Of a DNA stretch of 64,000 nt, positions 39,482-49,639 are shown one piece after another. This stretch comes from Pseudisothecium myosuroides (Eukaryota > Streptophyta > Bryopsida > Hypnales > Lembophyllaceae): contig OX637287.1 of NCBI GenBank assembly GCA_951799445.1, forward strand, positions 32,134,224-32,198,223, read 5' to 3'. The position numbers and the translations under genes were made by a program. Position 1 is the first letter of the stretch, and the number at the start of each line of letters is the position of its first letter. Below the pieces are notes generated by a model, which made no database searches, was not told the DNA's origin, and saw only the letters and a program-made list of their open reading frames with translations.

Positions 39482-41311
39482 CTACCCTACCATAACCGGA
39501 TCTACTCCTTGATCCGTTCCTTCGTCCATGACTTCGTCTTTGCCTTGGTGCACGCTCTGTTCTTGATCCTCACCCTGATCTGGGGTCAGATCCATACTTT
39601 GATCTTTCCCCGGGTTCAGTGTGGGACTTCTCGGCGGTTCCGTTCCAAGCTGCTCGAAAACGTCCGTCAGGTTCCGGTTCCGCTCCCCTGTTTCATGTTC
39701 TGGGAGATCCGGTGACGAATCCAGGTTGATGGTGTGCGCGAGTTTCCTCCCACTCTTCTTTGACTGGGGAGTCCGATCCTTTCCTTCCGTTGGAATGCCC
39801 ACGTTCGGAAAAGATCCGGGCATTGAAAGGTCGGACAGATGGAACGATCGTGACAACGTCACTCCGTTCAGCTTCCTGCTGCTCTCCTCCATCCGGTTTG
39901 CAGCCTCTCGCGCGTCCATCATGACTAACTCCACCTTTTCGGAGTAGTCTGTCAAAATCCGGACCAACCTGGTCCCGGATTTCTTTTTCTCCTTGAGGAC
40001 TCCCTCGTCAAACAACTTTGACTTGGTGAAAGCCTCTCCGGTCGCTCCGAATGTGGCCTTCACATCCTCCGCTACTTTCCGGGTAGCCTCTGCCATCTCC
40101 CGGGTGGTAGCCATGTCCTCCTTGAGGAGCAACATTTCCGTCTTCAACGACTCGTTCTCCTCCTGGAGTCGTCGGATCTCCGCCTCTTGCTTCCGGATCT
40201 CATCCGGGCTGGAGATAAAATCTGCAACCACTCCTGCCAGGTTGCTGTTTACTGGTGCTCCCACCAGCTCGCTGATCTGATTCAGAATCAGCTTCTTCAC
40301 CGTCCAGTCTGCTCGCACATCACTCAGGATGTTGACCAGCTGGTTGAACGGATCCGTCGGATCCGATCCGGAAGGACCCGGTTCTTCAGAAACCGGTTTC
40401 TTCCCTGGGCTGGAGGTCTCAACCGGAGGGGTTGGGGTTCCTCTCCGGTTAGGAGGCGTCGTCTTCTGCCGCTTGTGCTGCGGCCGGTGTAGCTCCTCCT
40501 CTTCCTCTTCTTCCTCCTCGGAACCGGATACTTCTTCCTGTTCTTCTTCTTCCGATTCCGATTCCCCATATTTCAGGAGTGACTCATGCATCTTCCACTC
40601 CTTCTCCTCCGTATCCGTGAGGAGTTGATGGTGCTTGTACAGATGGACGAGGTAGGGACTCAACGGAGTCGGTCTACTTCCTCCGATCTTCGGAATTAGC
40701 CGGTTGACCAGGTCGAACAAAATCCTGGCCCAGTCCACTTTCCGTTCCCCGCTCAGGGCTCCGAAAATGAGGTTCCCGATGGCGATGGTCACCCTCGTCG
40801 GCTTCTCCGGGTGGATGATCGGAACCAGGAACTGGAGAAGGTTCCGATGCCGGTCGTCCAGACAGTCTGCCACCGCGTGCCCATCCTTGGAGTCCACGTC
40901 GCACCGGAATTTCCCCCGAGTGTAACCCTCCTTCGAGGAGGCCATCCCTCGACCTCCAGACCGGAATTCATACACGGCCTTCCACATCTCCTCCGTCCAG
41001 TTGCCCGGACTTCCGCGGAGAGTTCTCTCAAACTGGTTGGAGAGCTTTCCGAGTAACTCTCGAATCATCTGCTCCTCCCGAAATCCCCAAGGTTTATCGA
41101 TCAGTCCTCCGCAGCCCATCTTGGCCAAATCCTCCATCAGGTTGTCCTTTTCCTTCTCGTCCGTTGGAATAACCGGACACACCTTCCGGAGTTTTACTTC
41201 TGCTGCGGAGGAACTGGACGGCCCTGCTCTACTCTTACGGAGCTGAGGCATGGACACGAACTGTGCTAACCGGATCCTGACTGTGGCTACCTTTCCCTCT
41301 CCTAGCCGCAC
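39482..41311 (-). CDS. 609-residue protein of the TGTCGCA element, copy 1
   Basis: An unbroken frame from MRLGEGKVATVRIRLAQFVS to the stop. Residues ~40-235 look globular (KPWGFREEQMIRELLGKL, DWARILFDLVNRLIP, YLVHLYKHHQLLTDTEEKEW). Then come an acidic Glu/Ser run, a Lys/Arg patch (KRQK), a Pro/Ser linker, a predicted coiled coil at about 375-430 (EIRRLQEENESLKTEM), and an Asp/Gln-rich tail. The globular part recalls the retroelement-linked 'putative plant transposon protein' domain; that is a memory-based guess. No transposase, integrase or reverse transcriptase motif is present, so another element may move it. A Met a little downstream (MPQLRKS) is an alternative start. Confidence 0.75.
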   Translation of the reverse strand: MRLGEGKVATVRIRLAQFVSMPQLRKSRAGPSSSSAAEVKLRKVCPVIPTDEKEKDNLMEDLAKMGCGGLIDKPWGFREEQMIRELLGKLSNQFERTLRGSPGNWTEEMWKAVYEFRSGGRGMASSKEGYTRGKFRCDVDSKDGHAVADCLDDRHRNLLQFLVPIIHPEKPTRVTIAIGNLIFGALSGERKVDWARILFDLVNRLIPKIGGSRPTPLSPYLVHLYKHHQLLTDTEEKEWKMHESLLKYGESESEEEEQEEVSGSEEEEEEEEELHRPQHKRQKTTPPNRRGTPTPPVETSSPGKKPVSEEPGPSGSDPTDPFNQLVNILSDVRADWTVKKLILNQISELVGAPVNSNLAGVVADFISSPDEIRKQEAEIRRLQEENESLKTEMLLLKEDMATTREMAEATRKVAEDVKATFGATGEAFTKSKLFDEGVLKEKKKSGTRLVRILTDYSEKVELVMMDAREAANRMEESSRKLNGVTLSRSFHLSDLSMPGSFPNVGIPTEGKDRTPQSKKSGRKLAHTINLDSSPDLPEHETGERNRNLTDVFEQLGTEPPRSPTLNPGKDQSMDLTPDQGEDQEQSVHQGKDEVMDEGTDQGVDPVMVG

Positions 41312-41529
41312 GTCCCATTTCTCACCTTCGCTCTTCCGATCTCAACCGGAATACCTCTAAACCTGCAACGCACACTAAAGCGCTGCGCGCTCTAAGTCAC
41401 TAACACGCACACACAAACCAACTCACAAAACAAGAAAGCAAAACGCTGGGAAGAGAGGCTAAGTACGCGCTGGAGCGAGATTTTCGCAAATGAAGATTGA
41501 AAAAGAGTGGCCACTGGATTGGTCAGCCC

Positions 41530-41537
41530 ATATATAG
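41530..41537 (-). promoter_or_regulatory. TATA box of the element, copy 1
   Basis: On the minus strand ACTATATATGGG lies about 220 bases upstream of the 609-residue frame and 230 bases inside the element end. It is conserved in copy 2 at about 58394-58402. Confidence 0.6.
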
Positions 41538-42719
41538 TCTGATCTGTCATCATGACCAAATCCGTTCCTGACCCATTCCAATCCAACTCAGATCCGTTCT
41601 AACTCTAATCCGGTTCAGATTCAGATCAAATCCGGATTGTCATCTATTCCGTTCCATTAGTTAATTTCCGGTTATCGGTTACCTCCTACTCGAATCCGGA
41701 TCCCAGGTCACGGTTTCCGTTCCAAGATTTAGATAACTTACAAAAAACCAAAAATTTACCTTGCGACAGTATGTTTGTAAGTCCTGAGAGTGAGCTAGAC
41801 TCGGGATCTTGGTCATCGACTTCAGCTGTTGTAGTATCCCACGTCTTCATTGGCGTACTAGCACGTACCGTTCTTGAAGTACTAGCTCGACGTTTTTTAT
41901 TTTCACTTCTGCCTGTCTCAGGGATGAGATTTAGGCGGGACTGCTGACTCCCGACCACGCCACTTGACTCTCGAGACAAATGTTGAGGGGTCATGTTCTT
42001 GTAACCAATCCGTAATGTTGTTGTCTCAATTTGAAAAGAGACTAACAACTGCTTCAATCGAGTTGCCAGAATTGCTGAAGGCAACGGTCCTCCATCCTTA
42101 CTCATCCACCTTCCTTTCTGGATTTGTGTTTCGAGCTCCTTATAGAGGCCTTCGTACTGGGTGTTCATGAGAGACGTACAACATTCTTGAATACTGAATG
42201 GCATCTCTTGAGGATTGACGGCATAAGTGTACTTGTATTCTTCCGGCATGTCTGGATCATTCTTGATCAAGCACGTGACCAAAATCATTCCTGGAGGACC
42301 TTTGGCATTATCAACAACTTCTTCATAGTGAGAAATTGGAAGTGTGGCGTCAGGCCCGTTTTTGAATTTCTTCATGAACCCAACGTTTTGAGTCATTGGA
42401 TAAAGAATGATGCTCCAGAACTCAACGCTCTCTGGTTCTTTTAGTTTCCAATAATCCCCATTGTCAGCCTCATCACCAAATTCTTCGACCAAGTCTTCTA
42501 GTACTTCATATTGATCGAAGTATAAGTCAAGTTTTTTTTTATGTTCATCCATATCTGTAGTCAATCATACAAGAAGAATTCAATTAGAAAAGATATTCAA
42601 CTTGAGACCCGAATGTTCTTTTTCTTAGTAGTAATAGTAATCCAATTACCATTAGCGCCTAAATGAACACTCTATACTATAATGTAATTGAATTAATTAA
42701 CCTCAGAAATGAGAAATAG

Positions 42720-43530
42720 ATATAGTTCACCTTGAATGGAGCTACCAGCTATTCACCTCGAATCAAGGTGATTTGAATTGTGGATACTACTTTTACGAGA
42801 GGACAAGGCAGCCATTGATTCACCTCCACTCAAGGTGATTTGAGTTTTGGGATACTAATTCTACAAGAAGACCAAGCGTCTATTTATTCACCTCGGATCA
42901 AGGTGATTTGAATTTTGAGATACTTCTTCTACAAGAAAACCACGCGGCCATTGATTCACTTCCATTCAAGGTGAATTGAGTTTGGGTTACTACTTCTACA
43001 AGAAGACAAAGCGGCCACTGATTCACCTCGAATCAAGGTGATTTGAGTTTGGGATACTACTACAAAAAGACAAAGGGGCCATAGATTGATTCACCTCCAC
43101 TCAAGGTGAATTGAGTTTGGGATACTACTTCTACAAGAAAGACAAGGCGTTCTTTGATTCACCTCAAATCAAGGTGATTTGAGTTTGGAATAGAACTTCT
43201 ACAACAAGACAAAGTGGCCATTGTTTGATTCACCTCCACTCAAGGTGAATTGAGTTTGGAATACTACATCTACAAGAAAGACAAAGCGTTCTTTGATTCA
43301 CCTCGACTCAAGGTGAATTGAGTTTGGGATACTACTTCTACAAGAAGACAAAGCGGCCTTTGATTCACCTCGAATCAAGCTGATTTGAGGATTGAATACA
43401 ACTTTTATAGGAAGACAAAGTGGCCTTTGATTCACCTCCACTCAAGGTGAATTGAGTTTGGGATACTAGTTCTACAAGAAAGACAAAGAGGCCTTTGATT
43501 CACCTCGAATCAAGGTGATTTGAGTTTGGA
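42720..43530. repeat. Array of TTCACCT-N-AGGTGA palindromes upstream of the ParB gene
   Basis: About thirteen units of ~65-75 bp. Each has a half-palindrome pair such as TTCACCTCGAATCAAGGTGA or TTCACCTCCACTCAAGGTGA, followed by TTGAGTTTGGGATACTACTT-like and CTACAAGAAGACAAAGCGGC-like spacers. The two palindrome variants (CGAAT and CCACT cores) tend to alternate. The array sits just 5' of the minus-strand ParB gene. Confidence 0.9.
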
Positions 43531-43588
43531 ATACTTGTTCTAGATATAGAATAGAAGAAGGGAAAAATCATTTTATGTAAGGGAAAGA

Positions 43589-43789
43589 CTAACATCCATT
43601 AAAATCGCTCACCTCTAACTTCACAAATGAAGATATATAGCCAAAATGCCACGGAAGTCTTCCAGAAATTTGGATGTTGTACACGCTGCAAACAATCAAA
43701 CCACATGCTGAAGTGAGATTGACATTCCTCAAAAAGTAGTGACACATCCACAATGTTACAATAGTTACAGCCTCAAGAACTGAAAGCAT
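43589..43789 (-). other. Possible upstream exon of the ParB gene
   Basis: An open stretch (about 66 codons) ends at a good donor (TTAGAG|GTGAGC near 43612) and has an internal acceptor-like TTGTTTGCAG. No known domain. It may be a leader exon of the minus-strand gene; evidence is weak. Confidence 0.25.
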
Positions 43790-43799
43790 TGGAAAGCTA

Positions 43800-46480
43800 A
43801 TAATTAGAACTACTCATTGGAACCTAATTCTGAACTCTGGCTTTGAAACTGCTCATTTGAACTCTGCCTAAGGAACTCACAAAGAATCAACAATGACTCA
43901 AATGCCTGTAAAGGTCACAAATAATCAATGAATAATGAACAATGACTGCAAAGCTCACAAAGAATCAACGATGACTGCAAAGGCAACATGGTATACTCAC
44001 GGTCCTAAACCCTCAAGTGTTCACAACAATTCACTCAAAATTGATAAAGCGCCTCAGAAATCATTAAAATGCACAGTGAGCTTCCTCGAGTTTGAAATTC
44101 ATAAACATGTTGGTTTCGGGTCTTCCTCCATCTCGAAATCCATAAACATACCGATCAATCGATCACTGAATTGATGCAGCTAAACATAACATCCTCGATC
44201 ACTGGATTCATAAACATCCTCGATCACTAGATTCATAAACATACTCGATCACTAGATCAATGCAGCTACCAAATCGGAGCAATCGGACTAACCTCATCGG
44301 AGCAATCTGATCGGTTCAGGCTTGATCACTAGATCGATCTAACTAAGAATTCGGAAACGGTCTGATCGGAAACGGAAACAATCTGATCGGCCATCAAACA
44401 ATCACAAGATGAACCTAGCTACGAATTAGTCAACTTACAATCTGAAAAGAATGAATGAAGATCCAGATCTCCAAGGAAGAGTACAGAGAACTCAGACCAG
44501 TTCAAAATTCAAAACCAGGCATGTTACAAAGTCTCTTTCGACTCCTTTGGCAATACAAGCTCATCCCAAAGCGCAAGGCTCAATTAACGTTGCCCTCCCA
44601 CAGATCAATATACTGATCTACATCAAGGCAGCCAAAAAAAATTACAAGCAAAGACAATCAAGATTCTCTCCTGCAAATCAGAATTTGGCAACCACCATCG
44701 ATGAAACAAAAAGTCAATAAACAAGCCTAGCAAATCCTCACCAAAAATTCTGAAACAAAAATTCTCAACAAAAATCCTCACCGAAAATCCTCGACCGTTT
44801 CTTACAAACCTGTACAATCATTTTCTCCATGACACGCTCGGATACTTCTTTTAATCAGGCAGTTACGACCACAACGAAATGTATACGGACCGGACCTGCT
44901 TCTGGTTCCAAAAATTCCTGATTTTTCCCCAGGACGAGACTAAACTAGCAAGACGGCAACTCCTAATTAATTCTCCCCGGAATGAGACCACCAAACCAAA
45001 CCCCTCAAGGCAGCAGATTTCCAAGCTCCCAGTCAAACCCGCAGCCACCAAGCTGCCTCTATGCGTGGTCCTGCGAATGGAGAGGGGAGACGGGGACGCC
45101 AGCTACGCTCGGAACTCGGGGATGCAAGGAGGGATGGGCTTATCTAAATCAACGAGGGTTTACTAATCTTGGTGTCGTTTCTCCTAAATTAGGTAGCTGT
45201 TTGGCAAACCCAGAGAAGAGTACGGAACCGCAAGACTACAGGAACAAATCTAGATCAACCAGCCATGCAGTAAGAACGACGAAGTTCAGAAAAATCACCT
45301 AACTGCTTGCGCTCCTTGACGTGGTTATAGGGACGTCCGTGGATTATGCCGCAACAGGCGCCGAGCAGCTCCACAATCTAGCTTAGTCCGGTATGCCTTC
45401 GTCTTCTCCGCAACAGGGAACGAGACCTCGGTGGCAATGTAGTCTAGCTTTTCAGCTTTTTGTAGAATTTTTTTGAGTTTCTATGACATTTCCTATATTA
45501 TTTAGATATATTTTGAATATTTAGTGTTAAAGTAGTCCAGAGTACACTAAAAGTTCCAAAAAGTCAAAAGATACTTTGGTTTATAGTAGAAATAGTAGTT
45601 AAAAATAAAATAAAAGACAATCCAGTTAAAGAAAAAGCGAAAAAGTTAAAGAAAAGGAGTGAGAAAAAGAAAAGGAAAAGGAAACCTAGGGTTTCGGAGG
45701 CACGCATGAACGTCGCGACGATTGTGAGCGCTGTGACCACTCTGATCACCCCGGGAATTTAACTTAATTCCTCTCCTCTCTCATTCTGGGCTGCGCTGTA
45801 TTTTCTCTTGTTTTTTTTCTGCGCTTGTCTTGTGCTGTAATTTTTACTATAACTTGCGCGATTCTGTGCGTATTGCAATAAAATTGGGAGGATAATTGTG
45901 CACTGTATGTTTGTTTGTAGTTTGGAAAGTTGTGCAGTGATTCAGTTGCGATTTTGAGGTTGTTGTGTAAATTGCAAATGGTGATGGATTCGTGAGTGCT
46001 GGAGAGATTGTTATTGCAAAATTGCTTGTATCTTGGACTAAATTGTTGTGTGCAAACTTCATGAGAAAGTACTCTGAGACAAAAGTGGGTTTGCGGAGTG
46101 TTTTTAAGGTGTCAGAAAAGATCCGAACGTGAATTCGGTAGAAGCTCAGACTGGGAGTAAGTGATTTGGAACCTCTCGTGATGCAACCCACTCCGCGTTG
46201 CTTTCTGGTTTCGAGTTTCTTCTCTCCGAATTTGGGAAGGAAGCGACCAGTTATCAGAATTGGAGAAGCAGACTGAAAAAATTGGCCGGCAGATTGGCAT
46301 CCGTGAGAAATTTGGAGGCAATTTGGGTTGTAAATCCTGGATTGGTGGTGACCAGAGGAGAGCAGAAGAAGGCGAGCGTTGCTGAAGTAGGAGCAAGCTC
46401 AAATTTTGCAATTTGGCAAGTAGATCGTGAATTGAAATTTGGAGGGATTCGGGATTGAAGGTACCGAATAATCTACTGTA
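43800..46480. other. Upstream region with short repeats, promoter-like DNA, no clear gene
   Basis: ATCCTCGATCACTGGATTCATAAACAT-type units repeat at about 44190-44260. At 45683 AAACCTAGGGTTT is a palindromic telo-box in a purine-rich stretch. 46190-46460 is GC-richer with open frames on both strands, but none resembles a known protein. The promoter of the minus-strand ParB gene may lie here. Confidence 0.4.
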
Positions 46481-47789
46481 ATAAAAATAAAAATAAAAAT
46501 TTCTCGGTGATCACGAGATGAGCGAAATAGCAGAATCCCAAATTGGTGAGAAATCGGAAGAATTATAAATTAAATACAACGACAACAAAAACACTCACCG
46601 CGCCGAAGCAGCTGCGGCGTCGAACCAGGCGTCGGAGTAGTCCCGACGAGGTTGGAACAAGAACCGTCGGCTTCGACAAGTTGAGAACCGACGAGTACAC
46701 AGCCAGTCTGGGATACGGGTATTGGGGTAATCCAGGCCGGGTATCAACCGGGTATCGCACGGCCATAGGATAGTGATGGATAAAACAAATTAAAATAAAC
46801 GGTCAAATTTTTCGAATGGCCCTTGGGCCGTGGCCCCTAATTTGGGAATTAGATTCAAAATCTTGTTATTTATTCTGCCTCAATGTGATTAGAGTTTGTA
46901 TTGGAAATTGCATGTATATGTTGTAAATTCGAATTTTGGATATTGTAGGTAGTTGCTAATCCTTGATATTGGCCATATTGTCCTAGAGCCTTGGGGTGAT
47001 TTATTGTAAGCCTTTCCAAATCCTCAACTCTAATTTGTTTTGAAATATTAAATACATATATCTGTACTATTTTCAAAGTACTATAGTGGTCTGTACTATA
47101 ATATAAGTCCCGCATTGCACATGCATTCATGGCCAAGTCAGTCCACATTGAACTATTGTCCCAGAACTATTGTCACGAGCCAGTAGTACACTAGACAGGA
47201 CTGTGACTGCATACATCAGTCAATAGCATCTACTAATGGACAGCTTGAGTGTTGCCTTGGGTTTTAGTGGGATTAAGAACGAATAAGTCTCTGCATTTTG
47301 CACATTTATACATTGTGACCTTTAAACACATTACGCTAGCCTTACATAGTTCATTCCCTGGTGTTCGAACTTGGATTTAGTTGAATAAGATTAGATTCCG
47401 AAAAATATACTACAGGCAGCACCACGGTCAAAACACAACGCTTTGATTCCAACACTCTCAATGAAAAGCGACTACACGCCTACACCCAGCCAACGCAATA
47501 GAACTCAAAAAAACCCTCGGTACACAGGAGCGCTTGCACGGAGGAACAAGCCGACCACATCGAGCACGACGAACAAGCGGAAGCCCGGGAAACCAAACCC
47601 CAGAAACCCTAGCCACAAAAGATAAGGCCCCTACTGAAATCCGGACCCTAGTTATACCCGGGACTAGGCCTCCTACCCGACCCAGTCACCCTACCCGACC
47701 CAGGCCGTGTTTTAATTTTTTTTTTTAAATCATTTTTTATTAAAACAAAAACTGAATTATGGAGAGGTTAAAATATTTATTTTCTTAAT
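46480..47789. other. Spacer, no gene supported
   Basis: GC-richer patches at 46590-46760 and 47440-47710 contain short open frames of biased composition (Arg/Thr/Pro) without recognisable domains. I leave them uncalled. Confidence 0.4.
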
Positions 47790-48021
47790 TTTCCTTGAAA
47801 GACAATAAGAAATGACATCTAACCCAAGTTGTTTCATATTATTTGGAGGTTTGTGGAATTAGGTAAGAAATTTTGAAGTTGAAATGCCATACGGCTCTAA
47901 AAGCGACCACCTCCTAGAATGTACAGTTTCTGTACATTTTGGTACATTAAAGAAAGCAAAATGTACCTTTGTGTCATGTTCGGTTCAAAATGCTTAATCA
48001 TAGTGCAAGCCTCCTACCTTA
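47790..48021. mobile_element. TAAGGTAGGAGG-family fragment, reverse orientation
   Basis: GCGACCACCTCCTAGAATGT, AAAGAAAGCAAAATGTACCT and the end CCTCCTACCTTA (to 48021) are the reverse complement of the interior and end of the element at 9339-9654. The other end is not clear. Confidence 0.65.
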
Positions 48022-48097
48022 GTGGACAACAAACATACACTTTAAATGTTTAACGCCAAACTAGTGATAAAAAAGAAATCATGCTTTTCGGTACTTT

Positions 48098-48960
48098 GTG
48101 ACATCATCTACTTTTAAAAAATTCATACCTCAAAACAGGCTGTTTGTTTTGTTTTATTTATTTTGTTTGTTTGTCACGTTGAAATCTCCCAGATTGTGCA
48201 TCCCCGGGGGCGTGCTTTGTATCGTCGGAAAGCCCTCAACCAGGAGGGGTGCACGGGCTTTGTTTCGTGGCGTTTGGACTCATGGTGCAAAAGTTATTGA
48301 ATTTCAAAATATTTAGGGATCAAAAAATTACTAAATTATGCTAAATTAAAAAAAAAATTGAACTGTGTGTCAAATTATGATGTTCTTGGTAGCACTGGAA
48401 AGCCCTCGGCAAGGATGGCTTGGTTTTGTGGCGTTAGGATCTACGAAGGAAAAATTATTGAATTTCAAAGTTCTTTTTGAATTAAAAAATTAAAAATTTA
48501 CTTTTTGGGTGTGGCAACAACATAGGGCACACTTTGCTTTGTGGAGTTTGGACCTATGGTGGTAAAATTATGGATTTTTGAGTTATTTTTGGTTTTAAAT
48601 ATAGCTTTTACTTTTGTTTTTATTGTGCCAACGGCATAAGTCCATACCTTAAGTTTGGCTGTTTGTTTTGATTGTTTTATTTTGTTTCTTTGGTTGTTAC
48701 ATTGAGATCTTCCGGACCGTGTGTTCCCTAAGGGCGTGCTTGGTATTGTCAAAAAGTCCTTGGCTAGGAGGGGTGCACGGGCTGCATTTTGTGGCATTTG
48801 GACCTGCAATGTGAAAGTTATTGAATTTCGAAGTATTTATTGAATAAAAAAAATAAAAAAATACTGTTACTTTTATTTTTTGGATTGTGGCAATGGCTCA
48901 GGGCACGCTAGTGTATATATATATATATATACACTCAATTCAATGTGAATGATTTTGATC
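48098..48960. repeat. Internally tandem repeat family R, forward copy
   Basis: Three to four diverged units of ~150-240 bp. Each carries phrases such as GTGCACGGGCT, GGCGTTTGGAC and AAAAATTATTGAATTTC-like stretches. The region ends near TGGCAATGGCTCAGGGCACGC and a (TA)n run at about 48913-48932. The reverse-orientation copy is at 54354-58860. Confidence 0.75.
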
Positions 48961-48997
48961 ATTGTATTCAAGATGTTGTGCAACGGTGCTTGTTTAA

Positions 48998-49634
48998 CCC
49001 CTAAATGCCCAAGGCACCCAATTCTGGTGTTTGCAAAACTTTGAAGTTAAATAAAACCTAACCAAGTTGTTATTTTTAGTAGTTTATATTTTTTTAAAGT
49101 TCTTCTTGAAGTCTAATTTTAGTACCAAAAATCCAATCTTGAAAATAAATGATAGTGATTTTTCTATTCAAGTTTATGTACAAGGATACCCATTGCAATC
49201 TTGACTTCCCGTAGTGTTGAGAGCTCTCGGAAATGAGCCTCAAATACACTAGATCTTGGAGAGAAAATCACATTCAAAATCCATTTAAAAAAATTGTGGA
49301 GTAGATTTTACGAAGCCATAAATTGATCGGGGTTATACAAGTTAGGCCCTTTAACCTCATATTTTTTTTATCACCAACTTTTTAGATTTGACTCATGTAA
49401 AGAAGATTGAAATATTTTTGCAATTTTAGCACCCTCATGGTCAAATAGTATAATCTTTCACTCCATAAGTGATATTGTTGTGTTTTCTTTTCCTATAAGA
49501 TCTCTAACATGCCTAGTTTGAATTTATACGGTTACAATTCCAAAAAAATTGATACAACTTTTCAAAATGTTGGCATTTTGTTCAATTTAGAGCAAAATCC
49601 AGGAAGCCCAAAACAGGCCTTGGGCATTTAGGGG
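48998..49634. mobile_element. TTAA-flanked non-autonomous element, copy D (637 bp)
   Basis: TTAA occurs at 48994-48997 and 49635-49638. Terminal inverted repeats are CCCCTAAATGCCCAAGGC and GCCTTGGGCATTTAGGGG, perfect over 18 bases. The interior is related to 8129-8906 in reverse. It is non-coding. Confidence 0.85.
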
Positions 49635-49639
49635 TTAAA

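Larger units (their letters stand above)
38276..41773 (-). mobile_element. 3,488-bp element copy 1 with TGTCGCA ends, inserted in the ParB exon
   Basis: The element proper is 38281-41768. The 5-bp direct repeat GTATG sits at 38276-38280 and 41769-41773. Its ends are TGTCGCAGCA and, read inward from the other side, TGTCGCAAGG: a 7-bp inverted repeat that also satisfies the TG...CA rule. I saw no long terminal direct repeats. It could be a non-autonomous DNA transposon or a very long solo LTR. It encodes one 609-residue frame, on the same strand as the gene it interrupts, and has about 1.2 kb of non-coding DNA on its left side. A second copy is at 55148-58633. Confidence 0.85.
35159..42554 (-). 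pseudogene. ParB-like domain plus degenerate DNA methylase-like protein, disrupted
   Basis: Coding parts on the minus strand: 42554-41769 continued at 38275-37620 (interrupted by a mobile element), 37437 to about 37150, about 37171-36074, and 35953-35159. The splice junctions at 37620/37437 and 36074/35953 are GT-AG and in phase. The first in-frame ATG is 42552, just after an acceptor-like CTACAG, so a leader exon may lie upstream. The 3' part of the first exon has a ParB/sulfiredoxin-type signature (ISIDQLMVPLP, then FYMINGQHSVEASKKL, compare xIDGxHRxxAAxxL). The end of the third exon (LALFCNPGDAVFIIYGGGK, then ICAAL, and IIGDSDE in the next exon) resembles the SAM-binding end of N6/N4 methylases (SNPGDxVLDPFxGSGTT, RxxGxExD), but the FxGxG and DPPY motifs are not intact. 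A one-base frame change at about 37118-37174 and the insertion mark this copy as broken. The last exon encodes a disordered, charged tail. Confidence 0.65.

Noticed and set aside
42720..43530. CRISPR array
   Set aside because: Spacers are themselves repeated, the repeats are diverged palindromes, and the DNA is clearly eukaryotic nuclear.
43935..44720. Plus-strand open frames at 43935-44174 and 44451-44720
   Set aside because: No domain, no splice context that extends them, and composition typical of the surrounding repeat-rich DNA.
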